A stretch of DNA of 64,000 nucleotides from Flavobacteriaceae bacterium (GCA_016744415.1 JADGEL010000001.1:62001-126000); one strand, 5' to 3'. Positions 35,554-44,222 are shown, counted from the first letter of the stretch. Made by a program: numbers and translations. Notes: a model not told the origin generated them from the letters alone.

Positions 35554-36243
35554 TTAGCTCTCGCAAGCTTGCCAAATAACATCTTTTGGAGTTGGCGCTA
35601 AAAGCTCAATTTTTTCTTTACTAACAGGATGAACAAACGCAATCTTACGTGCGTGTAAATGAATGCTAGCATCTTTATTACTCCGGTTAAATCCGTATTT
35701 TAAATCGCCTTTTATTGGGCAACCGATAGAAGAAAGTTGAGAGCGTATTTGGTGATGTCGCCCCGTTTCTAAATCAATTTCTAACAAATAGTAACTGTCT
35801 AATTCTTTGATAAGTTTATAATGAAGGATTGCCTTTTTACATTCATCTGTTTCTTTTATAAAAGCTGTAGATTTATTGTTTTTTGGATTTTTACGCAACC
35901 AATTGATAAGGGTATCTTGATCCTTTGGAGGTTCATTTTTAACCACAGCCCAATAGGTTTTATCAATTTGTTTTTCTCTCAACATTTTATTCAACCGCTC
36001 TAATGCTTTGGAGGTTTTGGCAAAAATTACAATTCCGGATGTTGGTCTATCCAATCTATGAACAACACCCAAATACACATTGTTTGGTTTGTTGTATTTG
36101 TCTTTGATACAACTCTTTACAACTTCGCTCAGAGGCTTGTCGCCCGTTTTGTCGCCTTGTACAATATCACCTGCGCGTTTGTTAACAATAATGATATGAT
36201 TGTCTTCAAATAAAACTTGTACATTGTGTTTTGTTGTGTGCAT
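35554..36243 (-). CDS. RluA-family RNA pseudouridine synthase
   Basis: Isomerises uridine to pseudouridine in rRNA or tRNA. The catalytic Asp is in GVVHRLDRPTSGIVIFAKT (near residues 59-77), and further family segments are DIETGRHHQIRSQLSSIGCPIKGDLKYG (read as overlapping pieces near 155-182). At 229 aa it has only the catalytic domain, without an S4 domain, like RluC-short or TruC-type proteins. The target nucleotide cannot be told from sequence. It follows engB by 73 bases on the minus strand and has its own -7 box. Confidence 0.9.
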   Translation of the reverse strand: MHTTKHNVQVLFEDNHIIIVNKRAGDIVQGDKTGDKPLSEVVKSCIKDKYNKPNNVYLGVVHRLDRPTSGIVIFAKTSKALERLNKMLREKQIDKTYWAVVKNEPPKDQDTLINWLRKNPKNNKSTAFIKETDECKKAILHYKLIKELDSYYLLEIDLETGRHHQIRSQLSSIGCPIKGDLKYGFNRSNKDASIHLHARKIAFVHPVSKEKIELLAPTPKDVIWQACES

Positions 36244-36290
36244 GGATTTAGTATTCAGTTAACAATCACAATTTTTAGTTTAAAATCAAC

Positions 36291-36298
36291 CAAAATTA
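36291..36298 (-). promoter_or_regulatory. -7 box of the pseudouridine synthase gene
   Basis: TAATTTTG on the minus strand, exact TAnnTTTG match, 47 bases before the ATG. Confidence 0.5.
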
Positions 36299-36316
36299 TG
36301 CATAGTCAAAACCTAA

Positions 36317-36928
36317 TTATTTGAAGTTATCAGCAACATTTGTGTTTACTTGTTCAATAAAATTAAGCACCTCATCACGTCCCATTTCACTTTCTGCAGA
36401 TGTGATAAAATGTGTAGGAATTGACTCCCAAGTTTTGAGCAATTGCTTTTTATATTTTGTGATATTTTTATTTAAAGATGAACTTCCTAATTTATCTGAT
36501 TTTGTAAATATGATTCCGAATGGCACTCCATTTTCTCCCAAAAATTGCATGAATTCTAAATCTATCTTTTGAGGTTCATGTCTTGAATCAACCAAAATAA
36601 AAGAGCAAACCAATTGTTTTCTTTGTAAAAAATAATCTTTGATAAAGCCCTGAAAAGTTTTGCGTTTACTTTTTGAAACTTGTGCATATCCATATCCGGG
36701 TAAATCAACTAAAAACCAAGAGTCATTTATTTTAAAATGATTAATAAGCTGTGTTTTTCCAGGTTTACCAGAGGTTTTTGCCAATTTTTTATGATTGGTC
36801 AGCATATTGATTAATGAAGATTTCCCAACATTAGAACGTCCTATAAAAGCATATTCTGGAATGTTGTCTTTTGGGCAACGAGAAACGTCAGTATTACTGA
36901 TGATGAAAGTGGCAGTGTTAATTTTCAC
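36317..36928 (-). CDS. engB: Ribosome-biogenesis GTPase EngB (YsxC/YihA)
   Basis: GTPase needed for large ribosomal subunit assembly. The G motifs are complete: G1 GRSNVGKSSL (residues 31-40), G2 threonine near 57, G3 DLPGYGY (74-80), G4 FTKSDKL near 141 and G5 SAES near 175. Its 203 aa is normal. It starts 4 bases after the stop of the alpha/beta hydrolase gene, so the two are probably translated together. Confidence 0.95.
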   Translation of the reverse strand: MKINTATFIISNTDVSRCPKDNIPEYAFIGRSNVGKSSLINMLTNHKKLAKTSGKPGKTQLINHFKINDSWFLVDLPGYGYAQVSKSKRKTFQGFIKDYFLQRKQLVCSFILVDSRHEPQKIDLEFMQFLGENGVPFGIIFTKSDKLGSSSLNKNITKYKKQLLKTWESIPTHFITSAESEMGRDEVLNFIEQVNTNVADNFK

Positions 36929-36932
36929 GGAA

Positions 36933-37697
36933 TTAAAGGTTTCGTTTAGTAAGCCAATTGTCTAATACTTGATTGAATTCATCAGGGCGCTCCATCATAG
37001 GTGCATGTCCACATTTTTCAATCCAAAATAATTCAGAATCTGGAAATAATCTATGAAAGTCATTTGCAACTTCAGGAGGTGTAACAATATCATTTTCTCC
37101 CCAAATCAAACAAACAGGAATGTTCATGTCTGGAATGCTATCAGCCATATTATGTCGAATAGCACTTTTTGCTATAGACAACGTTTTTAAGGCTTTAACT
37201 CGGTCGTTTACAATATCAAAAACTTCATCAACCAATTCTGGCGTAGCAATTTTATCATCATAAAAAACTTCTTTCACCTTGTTTTCAATAAACTCTTTAT
37301 TCCCTCTTTTAGGATAGGTATCTCCCATTGAGTTTTCATATAAACCAGAACTTCCGGTTAATACGATGGCTTTTACATTTTTAAGATTACGTTGGGCAAA
37401 ATATAGTGAGATATGTCCTCCCAAAGAATTTCCCATAAAAATAATATTATTAAGGCCTTTGTGATTAATGAACTCTTTTACAAATTTTGACAAGTTCCTA
37501 ACATTTGTTTTAAGCATTGGCATAGAGTACAAAGGCAACTCAGGAATTAAAACTTTATATCCTTTTTTAGAAAAATGTGAAACTACACCATCAAAATTAC
37601 TCAAAGCCCCCATTAAACCGTGCAACACAATTATAGGTTGCCCTTCTCCCTCTTCTATATAGTTAAATTTTCCTTCTTTTTTAAGTGTATAACTCAT
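36933..37697 (-). CDS. Alpha/beta-hydrolase-fold protein
   Basis: 254 aa from ATG at 37697 (MSYTLKKEGKFNYIEEGEG); the in-frame extension to 37775 covers the promoter and is rejected. The fold is shown by the oxyanion HG motif VLHGLMGALSNFD (near residue 26), the nucleophile elbow GNSLGGH (S91 region), an acidic residue in WGENDIVTP near 195 and the catalytic His in CGHAPMMERP near 224. Substrate unknown; the sequence is closest to esterase or MhpC-like hydrolases. It precedes engB by 4 bases. Confidence 0.88.
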   Translation of the reverse strand: MSYTLKKEGKFNYIEEGEGQPIIVLHGLMGALSNFDGVVSHFSKKGYKVLIPELPLYSMPMLKTNVRNLSKFVKEFINHKGLNNIIFMGNSLGGHISLYFAQRNLKNVKAIVLTGSSGLYENSMGDTYPKRGNKEFIENKVKEVFYDDKIATPELVDEVFDIVNDRVKALKTLSIAKSAIRHNMADSIPDMNIPVCLIWGENDIVTPPEVANDFHRLFPDSELFWIEKCGHAPMMERPDEFNQVLDNWLTKRNL

Positions 37698-37724
37698 CCG
37701 TATCTTCTTGATTTTAACTAGTTG

Positions 37725-37732
37725 CAAATGTA
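37725..37732 (-). promoter_or_regulatory. -7 box of the hydrolase-engB operon
   Basis: TACATTTG on the minus strand, exact TAnnTTTG match, 27 bases before the ATG. Confidence 0.55.
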
Positions 37733-37853
37733 ACCAATTTAGAGCAAAATACGATATTTTTAGAGATATCAGCAACTAAATTTAACTCTAAAGATAAATT
37801 ATTGAAAGATGTTTAAAAAAATTTATTCTCTCAGTAAAAATATACTATTCCAA

Positions 37854-38423
37854 TTATTCTTGAACTTGTTTATGTCGAAAACAATCAACCAAATGGTCAT
37901 TTACCATTCCTGTTGCTTGCATGTGTGCATAAATTACAGTAGAGCCTACAAATTTGAATCCTCTCTTTTTTAAATCTTTTGAAATCTTGTCAGACAACTC
38001 AGTGTTAGCTGGCAATTCACTTGTGCTTTTCCATTTGTTTTTAATAGGTTTCCCTCCAGTAAATTCCCAAATATATTTTGAAAATGTTCCAAACTCTTTT
38101 TGGATTTCTATAAAAGCGATTGCATTAGAAATGGTCGCCTTAATTTTTAACTTATTTCTGATAATGCCTGCATCTTGTATTAACTCTTCAAATTTATCAT
38201 TTCCGTACTTCGCAATTTTTTGATAATCAAAATTGTCTAACGCTTTTCTAAAATTTTCTCGTTTTCGCAAAATAGTAATCCAAGATAACCCTGCCTGAAA
38301 AGTTTCGAGTATCAAAAACTCAAATAATTTATCATCATCATATATTGGAGTTCCCCATTCGGTATCGTGATACTCTAAATACTGTGGGTCATCCTTTGGC
38401 CAATCACATCTCTTTTTATCCAT
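37854..38423 (-). CDS. tag: DNA-3-methyladenine glycosylase I
   Basis: Base-excision repair enzyme removing 3-methyladenine. 189 aa from ATG at 38423 (MDKKRCDWPKDDPQYLEYHDTEWG), the usual Tag start; an in-frame ATG at 38513 is rejected. Cys6 and His19 of the N-terminal segment, with HLVDCFRHKQ near the C-terminus (about residues 176-185), make up the zinc site of the family. The recognition glutamate lies in FLILETFQAGLSW near 40. It is monocistronic. Confidence 0.94.
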   Translation of the reverse strand: MDKKRCDWPKDDPQYLEYHDTEWGTPIYDDDKLFEFLILETFQAGLSWITILRKRENFRKALDNFDYQKIAKYGNDKFEELIQDAGIIRNKLKIKATISNAIAFIEIQKEFGTFSKYIWEFTGGKPIKNKWKSTSELPANTELSDKISKDLKKRGFKFVGSTVIYAHMQATGMVNDHLVDCFRHKQVQE

Positions 38424-38580
38424 AATAAATTCAGTTTTCACAAATTTAACTTTTTTTGATGCATTTGAAAAAATAGAATTCATAATTTTACTGTATGAAA
38501 CGAGCATGTTCAAGTTTTATCATCTACGGAATTACTAATTGCGAACAGCATGTGGCCGATTTAAAAAATAATATAGACAC

Positions 38581-38985
38581 ATGAAAAATCTAGTCTATTT
38601 TTTGGCAATTGCATTAATGGTTATAAGTTGTGGAACTGTGAATACAAAAAACACATCAGATTCTAAAAAAGATATGAGGGAAGCTGTCGTTATTTCTAAT
38701 GATAGTCTAGAATATGAAATCATTATTTATGATATTGGGTTTAGCACCTATCTCAATACTATAGCAAAACCAATGGAATTTTACTCGCAAAACTATTTAG
38801 AAGCAAAAAACAATTTCTATGTTGTAGCTTGGAATATACGAGCCAACAACCCTATAAGATATGGAGATTTGTATGGTAACCAAATTGACTATTCAACTTA
38901 TATTGATTACGGATTAGAAGTAAACTATAAGCTCTATAATTACTTTAAATTTTTTGAAAAAAAATATAAGATAAGGCTTCGGTAA
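38581..38985 (+). CDS. Lipoprotein, DUF6146-like
   Basis: 134 aa with a lipoprotein signal: hydrophobic N-terminus and lipobox ending at C17 (VISC followed by GTV). The mature part is rich in Tyr and Asn, and includes EYEIIIYDIGFSTYLNTIAKPMEFYSQ near 50-75 and NFYVVAWNIRANNP, which I associate from memory with a flavobacterial family named DUF6146. It is probably an outer- or inner-membrane lipoprotein of unknown role. No operon partner is evident. Confidence 0.75.
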   Translation: MKNLVYFLAIALMVISCGTVNTKNTSDSKKDMREAVVISNDSLEYEIIIYDIGFSTYLNTIAKPMEFYSQNYLEAKNNFYVVAWNIRANNPIRYGDLYGNQIDYSTYIDYGLEVNYKLYNYFKFFEKKYKIRLR

Positions 38986-39037
38986 AAATCTTCATTCAAT
39001 AAAATTACATTCTTAAATTAAACTCGTTTTATTTTAT

Positions 39038-39045
39038 TATTTTTG
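39038..39045 (+). promoter_or_regulatory. -7 box of the 163-aa/94-aa gene pair
   Basis: TATTTTTG matches TAnnTTTG and lies 29 bases before the ATG at 39074. Confidence 0.55.
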
Positions 39046-39073
39046 GTCTAATGTATAACGTTATAGATAACTT

Positions 39074-39565
39074 ATGGCTAACGCAAGAATTGAAATAAAA
39101 ATTGGATACATTGAATTTATTGGTGAAGGGGAACAAGAGTGGGTAACTGAACAACTAGATAAAATTTTAGAAAAGGCAGAAACCCTAGAGTCTAAAATTA
39201 AAAAGGTGACACCTACGGTTGCCTCAAATGAGATTGTTGCAACTACAATTGACCAGCATCCTACTGATTTATTTTCGACTCCAAAGCCAAAACGAGTAAT
39301 TCCTGAAAACCTTTCTACTTTTTTACGTAAAAAAGATGCGGTTGATAAGCAGCGTAGAAAATTTTTAGGGGCAGCTGTCTGGTTGCAACTCAATGGTCAA
39401 CAAATGATTAAAACAAAAGAAGTTACAGATGCGTTACGTGTTGCAAGACAGGTTAAAATAACCAACCCAAGTCATCAGTTAAATCAAAATATTGCTCAAG
39501 GTTTTTGCCAAAAAGAAGGGCGTGGTTTTTATGTTACACCGCAAGGTGTTGAAAATATTATGTAG
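39074..39565 (+). CDS. Hypothetical protein with possible C-terminal winged-helix
   Basis: 163 aa, cytoplasmic. The first 60 residues look like a short beta-beta-helix unit (RIEIKIGYIEFIGEGEQEWVTEQLDKILEKA); the region beyond about 85 is basic and ends with an apparent helix-turn-helix-like part (KEVTDALRVARQVKITNPSHQLNQNIAQGF...GRGFYVTPQGV). I do not recognise a named family. It is followed after 5 bases by a 94-aa membrane protein gene with GTG start, so the two form a unit. A nucleic-acid-binding role is only a guess from basic charge and helix pattern. Confidence 0.65.
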   Translation: MANARIEIKIGYIEFIGEGEQEWVTEQLDKILEKAETLESKIKKVTPTVASNEIVATTIDQHPTDLFSTPKPKRVIPENLSTFLRKKDAVDKQRRKFLGAAVWLQLNGQQMIKTKEVTDALRVARQVKITNPSHQLNQNIAQGFCQKEGRGFYVTPQGVENIM

Positions 39566-39570
39566 GTTAA

Positions 39571-39855
39571 GTGAGTGGTGGTGCAGGACATATTGCAGAT
39601 ATGAATAATAGGATGCGACAAAACCGCTCTATGAAGGCATCAAATAAACCTAAATTTAAATCTGGAAATAGAGATTTAAACTTTAACAGTAAAAAATTAT
39701 CATTTAAAAAAATTTCTGAAATCGAGCTAAAGAAGATAAAGTGTAAAATTCAGAAAGACTTAAAAAAAGATAGAAAAAATCAACTCTATATTTTTATAAT
39801 TTCTCTACTAATTACAGTAGTAATTATTTTTATAAGCTTTTTAATTCTTACTTGA
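39571..39855 (+). CDS. Small C-terminally anchored membrane protein
   Basis: 94 aa with an apparent GTG start at 39571. The N-terminus (MSGGAGHIADMNNRMRQNRS) is glycine/asparagine-rich, followed by a very basic region (residues 20-70) and one C-terminal transmembrane helix (about 73-92, IFIISLLITVVIIFISFLIL), so it is tail-anchored with the basic part in the cytoplasm. I recall this N-terminal pattern from other flavobacterial hypotheticals, but no function is known to me. It lies 5 bases after the 163-aa gene. An ATG at 39601 is an alternative start. Confidence 0.65.
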   Translation: MSGGAGHIADMNNRMRQNRSMKASNKPKFKSGNRDLNFNSKKLSFKKISEIELKKIKCKIQKDLKKDRKNQLYIFIISLLITVVIIFISFLILT

Positions 39856-39879
39856 TTTTTTATATTCTCAACAATACTA

Positions 39880-41118
39880 TTAGAAATAAAACATCAATCC
39901 AAAGCTAATTCGCATTGCATCTCGATTTTTATTTTCTTCAAAAACAGCATTGTTTAAACTTCCAGAAGCTTCTAATTTTTTTATACCATAATCTAATTCT
40001 AGCCCAAAGGTCATTCTTTCGAAGGGATCGTACATTACATTTACAATTCCATAACCATGAATATGATTTATATCTCCATTTACTATAACTTCTCCTATCA
40101 AAGAAGAATTATCAATTATAAGAAAACGTTCAATATCATCTGTAAAATACCTAGTATATCCTAATACAGTATTAGCATGAATTTTATCTGTAAAATAATG
40201 TTCGTAAGATGCCCAACCTCCATATGCTGGAGTTGCTTTAAAATCTCCACTCGATGTTGGGAAGCCATCATAACCAAAACCACCTACACTTGTGATATAT
40301 GCCGAAATTCCTTGCCCACCAGTTAATTGGTATTGAAAATTATTTCTGTTTTTTTTCAGCATTCCCGAAAAGGAAAATCCATAACCAAAAAAATTATCTT
40401 TTTCACCTTCAAATTTGTAAGTAATATTTCTAAAAATGGTTGCAAATCTAAAATGCCCCCAATCTTTTTCGTGCTTTACACCCAAAACTAAATCTGGCAT
40501 CACTTGATTAGCTTCTTCTAGCAAAGGTTCAATTTCGCCATATTTATTATAATCGGTAATTGGTGCGTCTAGCGCAATAATGTATCTCCAATCTGGATTA
40601 CCGGCTATGATATTAAAATATTTAATATGTGGTGATCGTACCCATATACCAGAAGGCGGTCCTTCCCACTCCATAATATTTGGCCAAAGCGCTTCATCAC
40701 CAAAAGACGCCCAACTTTGCCCAATTTGCCAATGATCAAATTCTACATACGCTTTCCGTAATCTCATTTGCCCATTACCTCCCCAAAAATCAAATTCGAC
40801 AACAGCTTCTATTTTTTTTTTGTTTTTTGTCATAATGGCTGTTTCAAACTTTATTTGAGTCTGATACATATCCATATTAAAACTCCCAGAATCGTCATCG
40901 CCAAAAACATTTATCAATCCAATATTAAAAGTGTCGTTATCTTGCAAACCACCAAAAACATCGTAATAACCATTCAATTTAATATTTGCTCCAAGACTCG
41001 CTTTAAATTCTGGCTCACCGTTTATTGAATCTTGTGATTTTACTGTAAGGTATCGGTCTTGCCCGTAAAAAGTTAAAACAGCAAAACCTGTAAGTAAAAA
41101 TGAATAGCTTTTTTTCAT
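39880..41118 (-). CDS. DcaP-like outer-membrane porin
   Basis: 412 aa with a signal peptide (about 19 residues, cut before QDRYLTVK) and a beta-barrel pattern ending in an aromatic (SFGLMFYF). An early coil is followed by KLNGYYDVFGGLQDNDTFNI and by alternating amphipathic strands with Gly/Trp/Tyr girdles. The segment IGQSWASFGDEALWPNIMEWEGPPSG near 132-157 and the absence of plug/TonB-box regions fit the DcaP-type trimeric porin group. The permeant is unknown. No promoter consensus is clear; it is downstream of, but 56 bases from, the 517-aa gene and could be separate. Confidence 0.75.
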   Translation of the reverse strand: MKKSYSFLLTGFAVLTFYGQDRYLTVKSQDSINGEPEFKASLGANIKLNGYYDVFGGLQDNDTFNIGLINVFGDDDSGSFNMDMYQTQIKFETAIMTKNKKKIEAVVEFDFWGGNGQMRLRKAYVEFDHWQIGQSWASFGDEALWPNIMEWEGPPSGIWVRSPHIKYFNIIAGNPDWRYIIALDAPITDYNKYGEIEPLLEEANQVMPDLVLGVKHEKDWGHFRFATIFRNITYKFEGEKDNFFGYGFSFSGMLKKNRNNFQYQLTGGQGISAYITSVGGFGYDGFPTSSGDFKATPAYGGWASYEHYFTDKIHANTVLGYTRYFTDDIERFLIIDNSSLIGEVIVNGDINHIHGYGIVNVMYDPFERMTFGLELDYGIKKLEASGSLNNAVFEENKNRDAMRISFGLMFYF

Positions 41119-41173
41119 GATGTCAATTTTATATTTAAATAAATATACTAAAATTAATTGACCTCAATTTAAT

Positions 41174-42727
41174 TTAATCTGTTGCAACAGTTTTAAAATC
41201 TTGATACAAAATTCGAATTTCTTTATAACTTTTTATCAAGGCAAATAACAATTTTGCCCAACCAATATATCCTTGTACTAATTCTTTGAAAATTTTAAAA
41301 AGCCAACCAACAATTCTACATCCTAAATTAAATGCTTTAGATTGTTTTCTCAATTTATCAATACTTGCTTGCATATTTTCTTGAGTTGCATTTTGACTTA
41401 AAAAAACAGTTGTGTCCATATCTTTCGAAAATTCAAAACAAGACTTTTCTGACACCATGTCGCCTTTAAAATAAACTTTAAAAGCTTTAATAACATTTTT
41501 AACCCCTTTTGCTACTATTTTGTAGGCTTTTGAAACGTACCTAAAAAAAGCTTTGAAAATATTATTTTTAATAAAACCCGCTACTTTTTTTCCAATTTTT
41601 TTTATCCATCTCCAAACTCTTTTTAGTCCATCAAACAATCGCATTCCTTTGGTTTTTATATAATTCCATGCTTCAGAAACTTCTTTAGTAGATTTTACGT
41701 TTATAGCTATTTGTTCACTTGCATCATCCATGTTTGTTTCTCCATCTATTTTATTTGCTTTTGCGATTCCAAGAAAGAATTTTGGAGAAATTCTTTTAGA
41801 CAAATCTGATGCTACCCCTTTTTTTTGCTCCTCGAACAATTGATAATAGCGCGTCATTTCCTTTCTAAGACGTCCCCTCTTTAGTGTAGTCATTTTTCGC
41901 ATTAACCGATTCGAAACTTCATCACCGATAGCAACATCAAAACCCAATAGCCACAATTCTATTCTTGCACAATTCACAATAAATTTACGTCCCAACTCTT
42001 TTAATTTGGAAATATCATCAACTTCAGGTGTGCTATTTACAACAGCTTTTACATTGTATAAAAATGCATCTCTATTTGGGTATTTACTTTTGCCAATTGC
42101 AATTGAAAAAGTATCTTGATCAAACAACAATTGAAGTGAATATCGGTTCAGCCCTATTCTATTTGGGTCATGTTTAATAGAAAATAAATGCAAAACTTTT
42201 TTAAAATCAGATAAATCATTCATTTGTATTGGTGAGAATTCTTTAGTTGGTCTTTGATCCATCAATCCTAAACTCCAAAGTCGCAATTGAGCTGCTCTAT
42301 TGATTGCTACAAAAGCATTGCCAATAATATTATCTCCCTCAAACCAATGCACTGGAGAAAAATGAGATTCATAACTTACAAGTTCATCTAAGGCATACCA
42401 TGTTTTATTTCCTACCCAATAATCTTGTTTCAAATTGGCATCTTGTTGAAATTGAATTACCGCTTTTCTAATAATCGTTTTATTCTTTTCAATTTCATTT
42501 GGAGAAATTTTTTTTGGAAGATATCCTAACAACCATAACCTAGATGCAACCGTTTGTATTCTTACCTGTTGGCTTTTTACTTCATAGGTTTCATCATCAC
42601 TTTCAGGGGTCGTACTTACAACACCATTTACTTTGGCTGTTTCAAAAATATTTTCGAACATACCTAATTGTTGTGAGGGAGAACCTTCTATTTCAGGAAA
42701 ATCATATACTGGTAATTCATTGCTCAT
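41174..42727 (-). CDS. Protein with three PG-binding-like repeats and a very basic helical C-terminal domain
   Basis: 517 aa, not recognised. No signal peptide. Three similar units, each with an R-LW-LG motif: ASRLWLLGYLPKK near residue 60 (followed by AVIQFQQDANL and WYALDELV), QLRLWSLGLMDQR near 147, and RIELWLLGFDVA near 255. This matches peptidoglycan_binding_1 repeats (L..LG followed by a Q-F-Q helix) though divergent. From about 350 on the chain becomes strongly basic and amphipathic (LKRVWRWIKKIGKKVAGFIKNN), and ends with hydrophobic helices (FNLGCRIVGWLFKIF, GWAKLLFALIKSY). It follows a 111-aa gene after 12 bases. Envelope- or cell-wall-directed activity is an inference only. Confidence 0.6.
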   Translation of the reverse strand: MSNELPVYDFPEIEGSPSQQLGMFENIFETAKVNGVVSTTPESDDETYEVKSQQVRIQTVASRLWLLGYLPKKISPNEIEKNKTIIRKAVIQFQQDANLKQDYWVGNKTWYALDELVSYESHFSPVHWFEGDNIIGNAFVAINRAAQLRLWSLGLMDQRPTKEFSPIQMNDLSDFKKVLHLFSIKHDPNRIGLNRYSLQLLFDQDTFSIAIGKSKYPNRDAFLYNVKAVVNSTPEVDDISKLKELGRKFIVNCARIELWLLGFDVAIGDEVSNRLMRKMTTLKRGRLRKEMTRYYQLFEEQKKGVASDLSKRISPKFFLGIAKANKIDGETNMDDASEQIAINVKSTKEVSEAWNYIKTKGMRLFDGLKRVWRWIKKIGKKVAGFIKNNIFKAFFRYVSKAYKIVAKGVKNVIKAFKVYFKGDMVSEKSCFEFSKDMDTTVFLSQNATQENMQASIDKLRKQSKAFNLGCRIVGWLFKIFKELVQGYIGWAKLLFALIKSYKEIRILYQDFKTVATD

Positions 42728-42739
42728 AACAGCAATTAT

Positions 42740-43075
42740 TTATTTTATCAAACCTTTAAACAAACCTAGTAAACCTAGACGTGTTTCAATACCAGCCTCC
42801 ACAGCATTCTTATGAACTTCTAATGCCAATGTAGGTATATCACTTAAATCTTGTTTTACAAAATTATAAGAATCTCCATCAAACTGCGCTAATGTTTCGG
42901 CAACCAAAGTTAAGTTACCATCTTTAATAGCTTTTTTCATTTCTGCTCTCAAAGTGTCATATCCTTTATCACTACTCAAAGTAATACTAAGTTCTCCGCT
43001 AAATGTTTGTACGTGTAATGATGTTAAATCTTTAACGGCTGTGTCCAATTTTTGTAATGCTGCTTTTAATCCCAT
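42740..43075 (-). CDS. Small protein partner of the 517-aa gene, function unknown
   Basis: 111 aa without signal peptide. The first half (MGLKAALQKLDTAVKDLTSLHVQTFSGELSI) has helix then beta-strand character, the middle (LRAEMKKAIKDGNLTLVAETLAQFDGDS) is helical, and the C-terminal 25 residues (NAVEAGIETRLGLLGLFKGL) form a hydrophobic amphipathic helix. I do not recognise a family. It is the first gene of a pair, 12 bases before the 517-aa gene, under a region with a perfect palindrome. An assembly or regulatory partner of the next gene is plausible. Confidence 0.6.
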   Translation of the reverse strand: MGLKAALQKLDTAVKDLTSLHVQTFSGELSITLSSDKGYDTLRAEMKKAIKDGNLTLVAETLAQFDGDSYNFVKQDLSDIPTLALEVHKNAVEAGIETRLGLLGLFKGLIK

Positions 43076-43130
43076 AATATTTCATTTTTAGTTAATAATA
43101 AAGTTACATATTTAGTGTAATTACGAAATA

Positions 43131-43142
43131 TTGCTATAGCAA
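43131..43142. promoter_or_regulatory. 12-bp palindrome upstream of the 111-aa gene
   Basis: TTGCTATAGCAA is a perfect palindrome, 55 bases before the 111-aa ATG on the minus strand. A near -7 box (TAACTTTA) lies between. The 218-base gap to LysR shows nothing else clear. Confidence 0.4.
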
Positions 43143-43293
43143 GATTTTCTACAAACGGATGTTTGAGAGTATGGAGTTTAAAAAATAAGGGGAATTAGCA
43201 ATCTTTCTTTTATGATGCTAATATACAGATTTTGTGCTGATTAACAAAACTACCTGTAAGAAACCAATTCATTTAATACTGTATTCTATTGAA

Positions 43294-44160
43294 TCAAAAG
43301 TGTTCTAGTATGTTTTTCAATACAGGATTTCGATTACTTGTATTCCAAGCTACTGACAAAACAGTTCTTTGTTTTATTTTATGTAGTTCTACAAATTTAA
43401 TATTCATGTTATAACCTAACTTTAAGGCAGTAGGTACAATCGAAATTCCAAAATTATTTTCTACTAATTTAAAAATCGTGCTTGCATGCACCGTATTGTG
43501 AGAAATTGTTGGGGCAAAACCACTATCACCAAAAATCTGCATTACCTGTTCGTAATAATCTGGACTGTAAGATTGCTCGAACAAAATAAACTCTTCGTTT
43601 TTTAATTGTGATAGATTTCTAAAATTATTTGAATTAATAGGATGGTTCTTTGGCAACACCAATGAAAAAGTGTCCTCAAAAACTGATTTGATTTTTAAAC
43701 CTTTCGGAATTTTATTCAGCCGTACAAAACCTAAATCTATTTCTTGTAGCAACAACGATTTAATTTGATCTGGGTTTTCCATTTCTTTAAAACCAAAATG
43801 CAAATTTGGATAATTACCTCTCGCTTTCACTAATAAATCTGGTAATACATTTTGCATCGCTGAACCTACATACCCAAAATTGATATTTCCTTCGTCTCCT
43901 TTATTTAATAATTTAGCATGACTAATAACTCTATCTAAATTTTTTAAAGTCATCTCAAATTCTTGCTTAAGATAAGTTCCTGCCTGGGTCAATTTAACCT
44001 TTCTATTGTTGCGCTCAAAAAGCAAAAATCCCAATTCATCCTCTAATTGCTTTATTTGACGACTCAAACCTGGTTGCGAAATAAACAAACGTTCTGCTGC
44101 CTTCCTAAAGTGTAAATCTTCAGCTACTGCTAAAAAATAGTTGATATGACGCAATTCCAT
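43294..44160 (-). CDS. LysR-family transcriptional regulator
   Basis: 288 aa. The N-terminal 60 residues contain the LysR helix-turn-helix (RKAAERLFISQPGLSRQIKQLEDELGFLLFERN, read as overlapping pieces at about 19-51). The remainder is the effector-binding domain with two alpha/beta lobes (INFGYVGSAMQNVLPDL at about 93-109). Divergent orientation from hutH-hutU, with 93 bases between the starts and a palindrome in that gap, suggests it controls histidine degradation, perhaps with urocanate as effector; that is inferred from position only. The effector is not evident from sequence. Confidence 0.9.
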   Translation of the reverse strand: MELRHINYFLAVAEDLHFRKAAERLFISQPGLSRQIKQLEDELGFLLFERNNRKVKLTQAGTYLKQEFEMTLKNLDRVISHAKLLNKGDEGNINFGYVGSAMQNVLPDLLVKARGNYPNLHFGFKEMENPDQIKSLLLQEIDLGFVRLNKIPKGLKIKSVFEDTFSLVLPKNHPINSNNFRNLSQLKNEEFILFEQSYSPDYYEQVMQIFGDSGFAPTISHNTVHASTIFKLVENNFGISIVPTALKLGYNMNIKFVELHKIKQRTVLSVAWNTSNRNPVLKNILEHF

Positions 44161-44176
44161 TTAATTACTATTAGTT

Positions 44177-44189
44177 ATCAATTATTGAT
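44177..44189. promoter_or_regulatory. LysR-type palindrome between the regulator gene and hutH
   Basis: ATCAATTATTGAT is a perfect 13-base palindrome around a central T, lying 16 bases before the LysR start and 64 before hutH, the usual place for an autoregulatory LysR site. Confidence 0.5.
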
Positions 44190-44222
44190 TTTAATGGTAT
44201 TAATAAGCATCAAATATAATTG

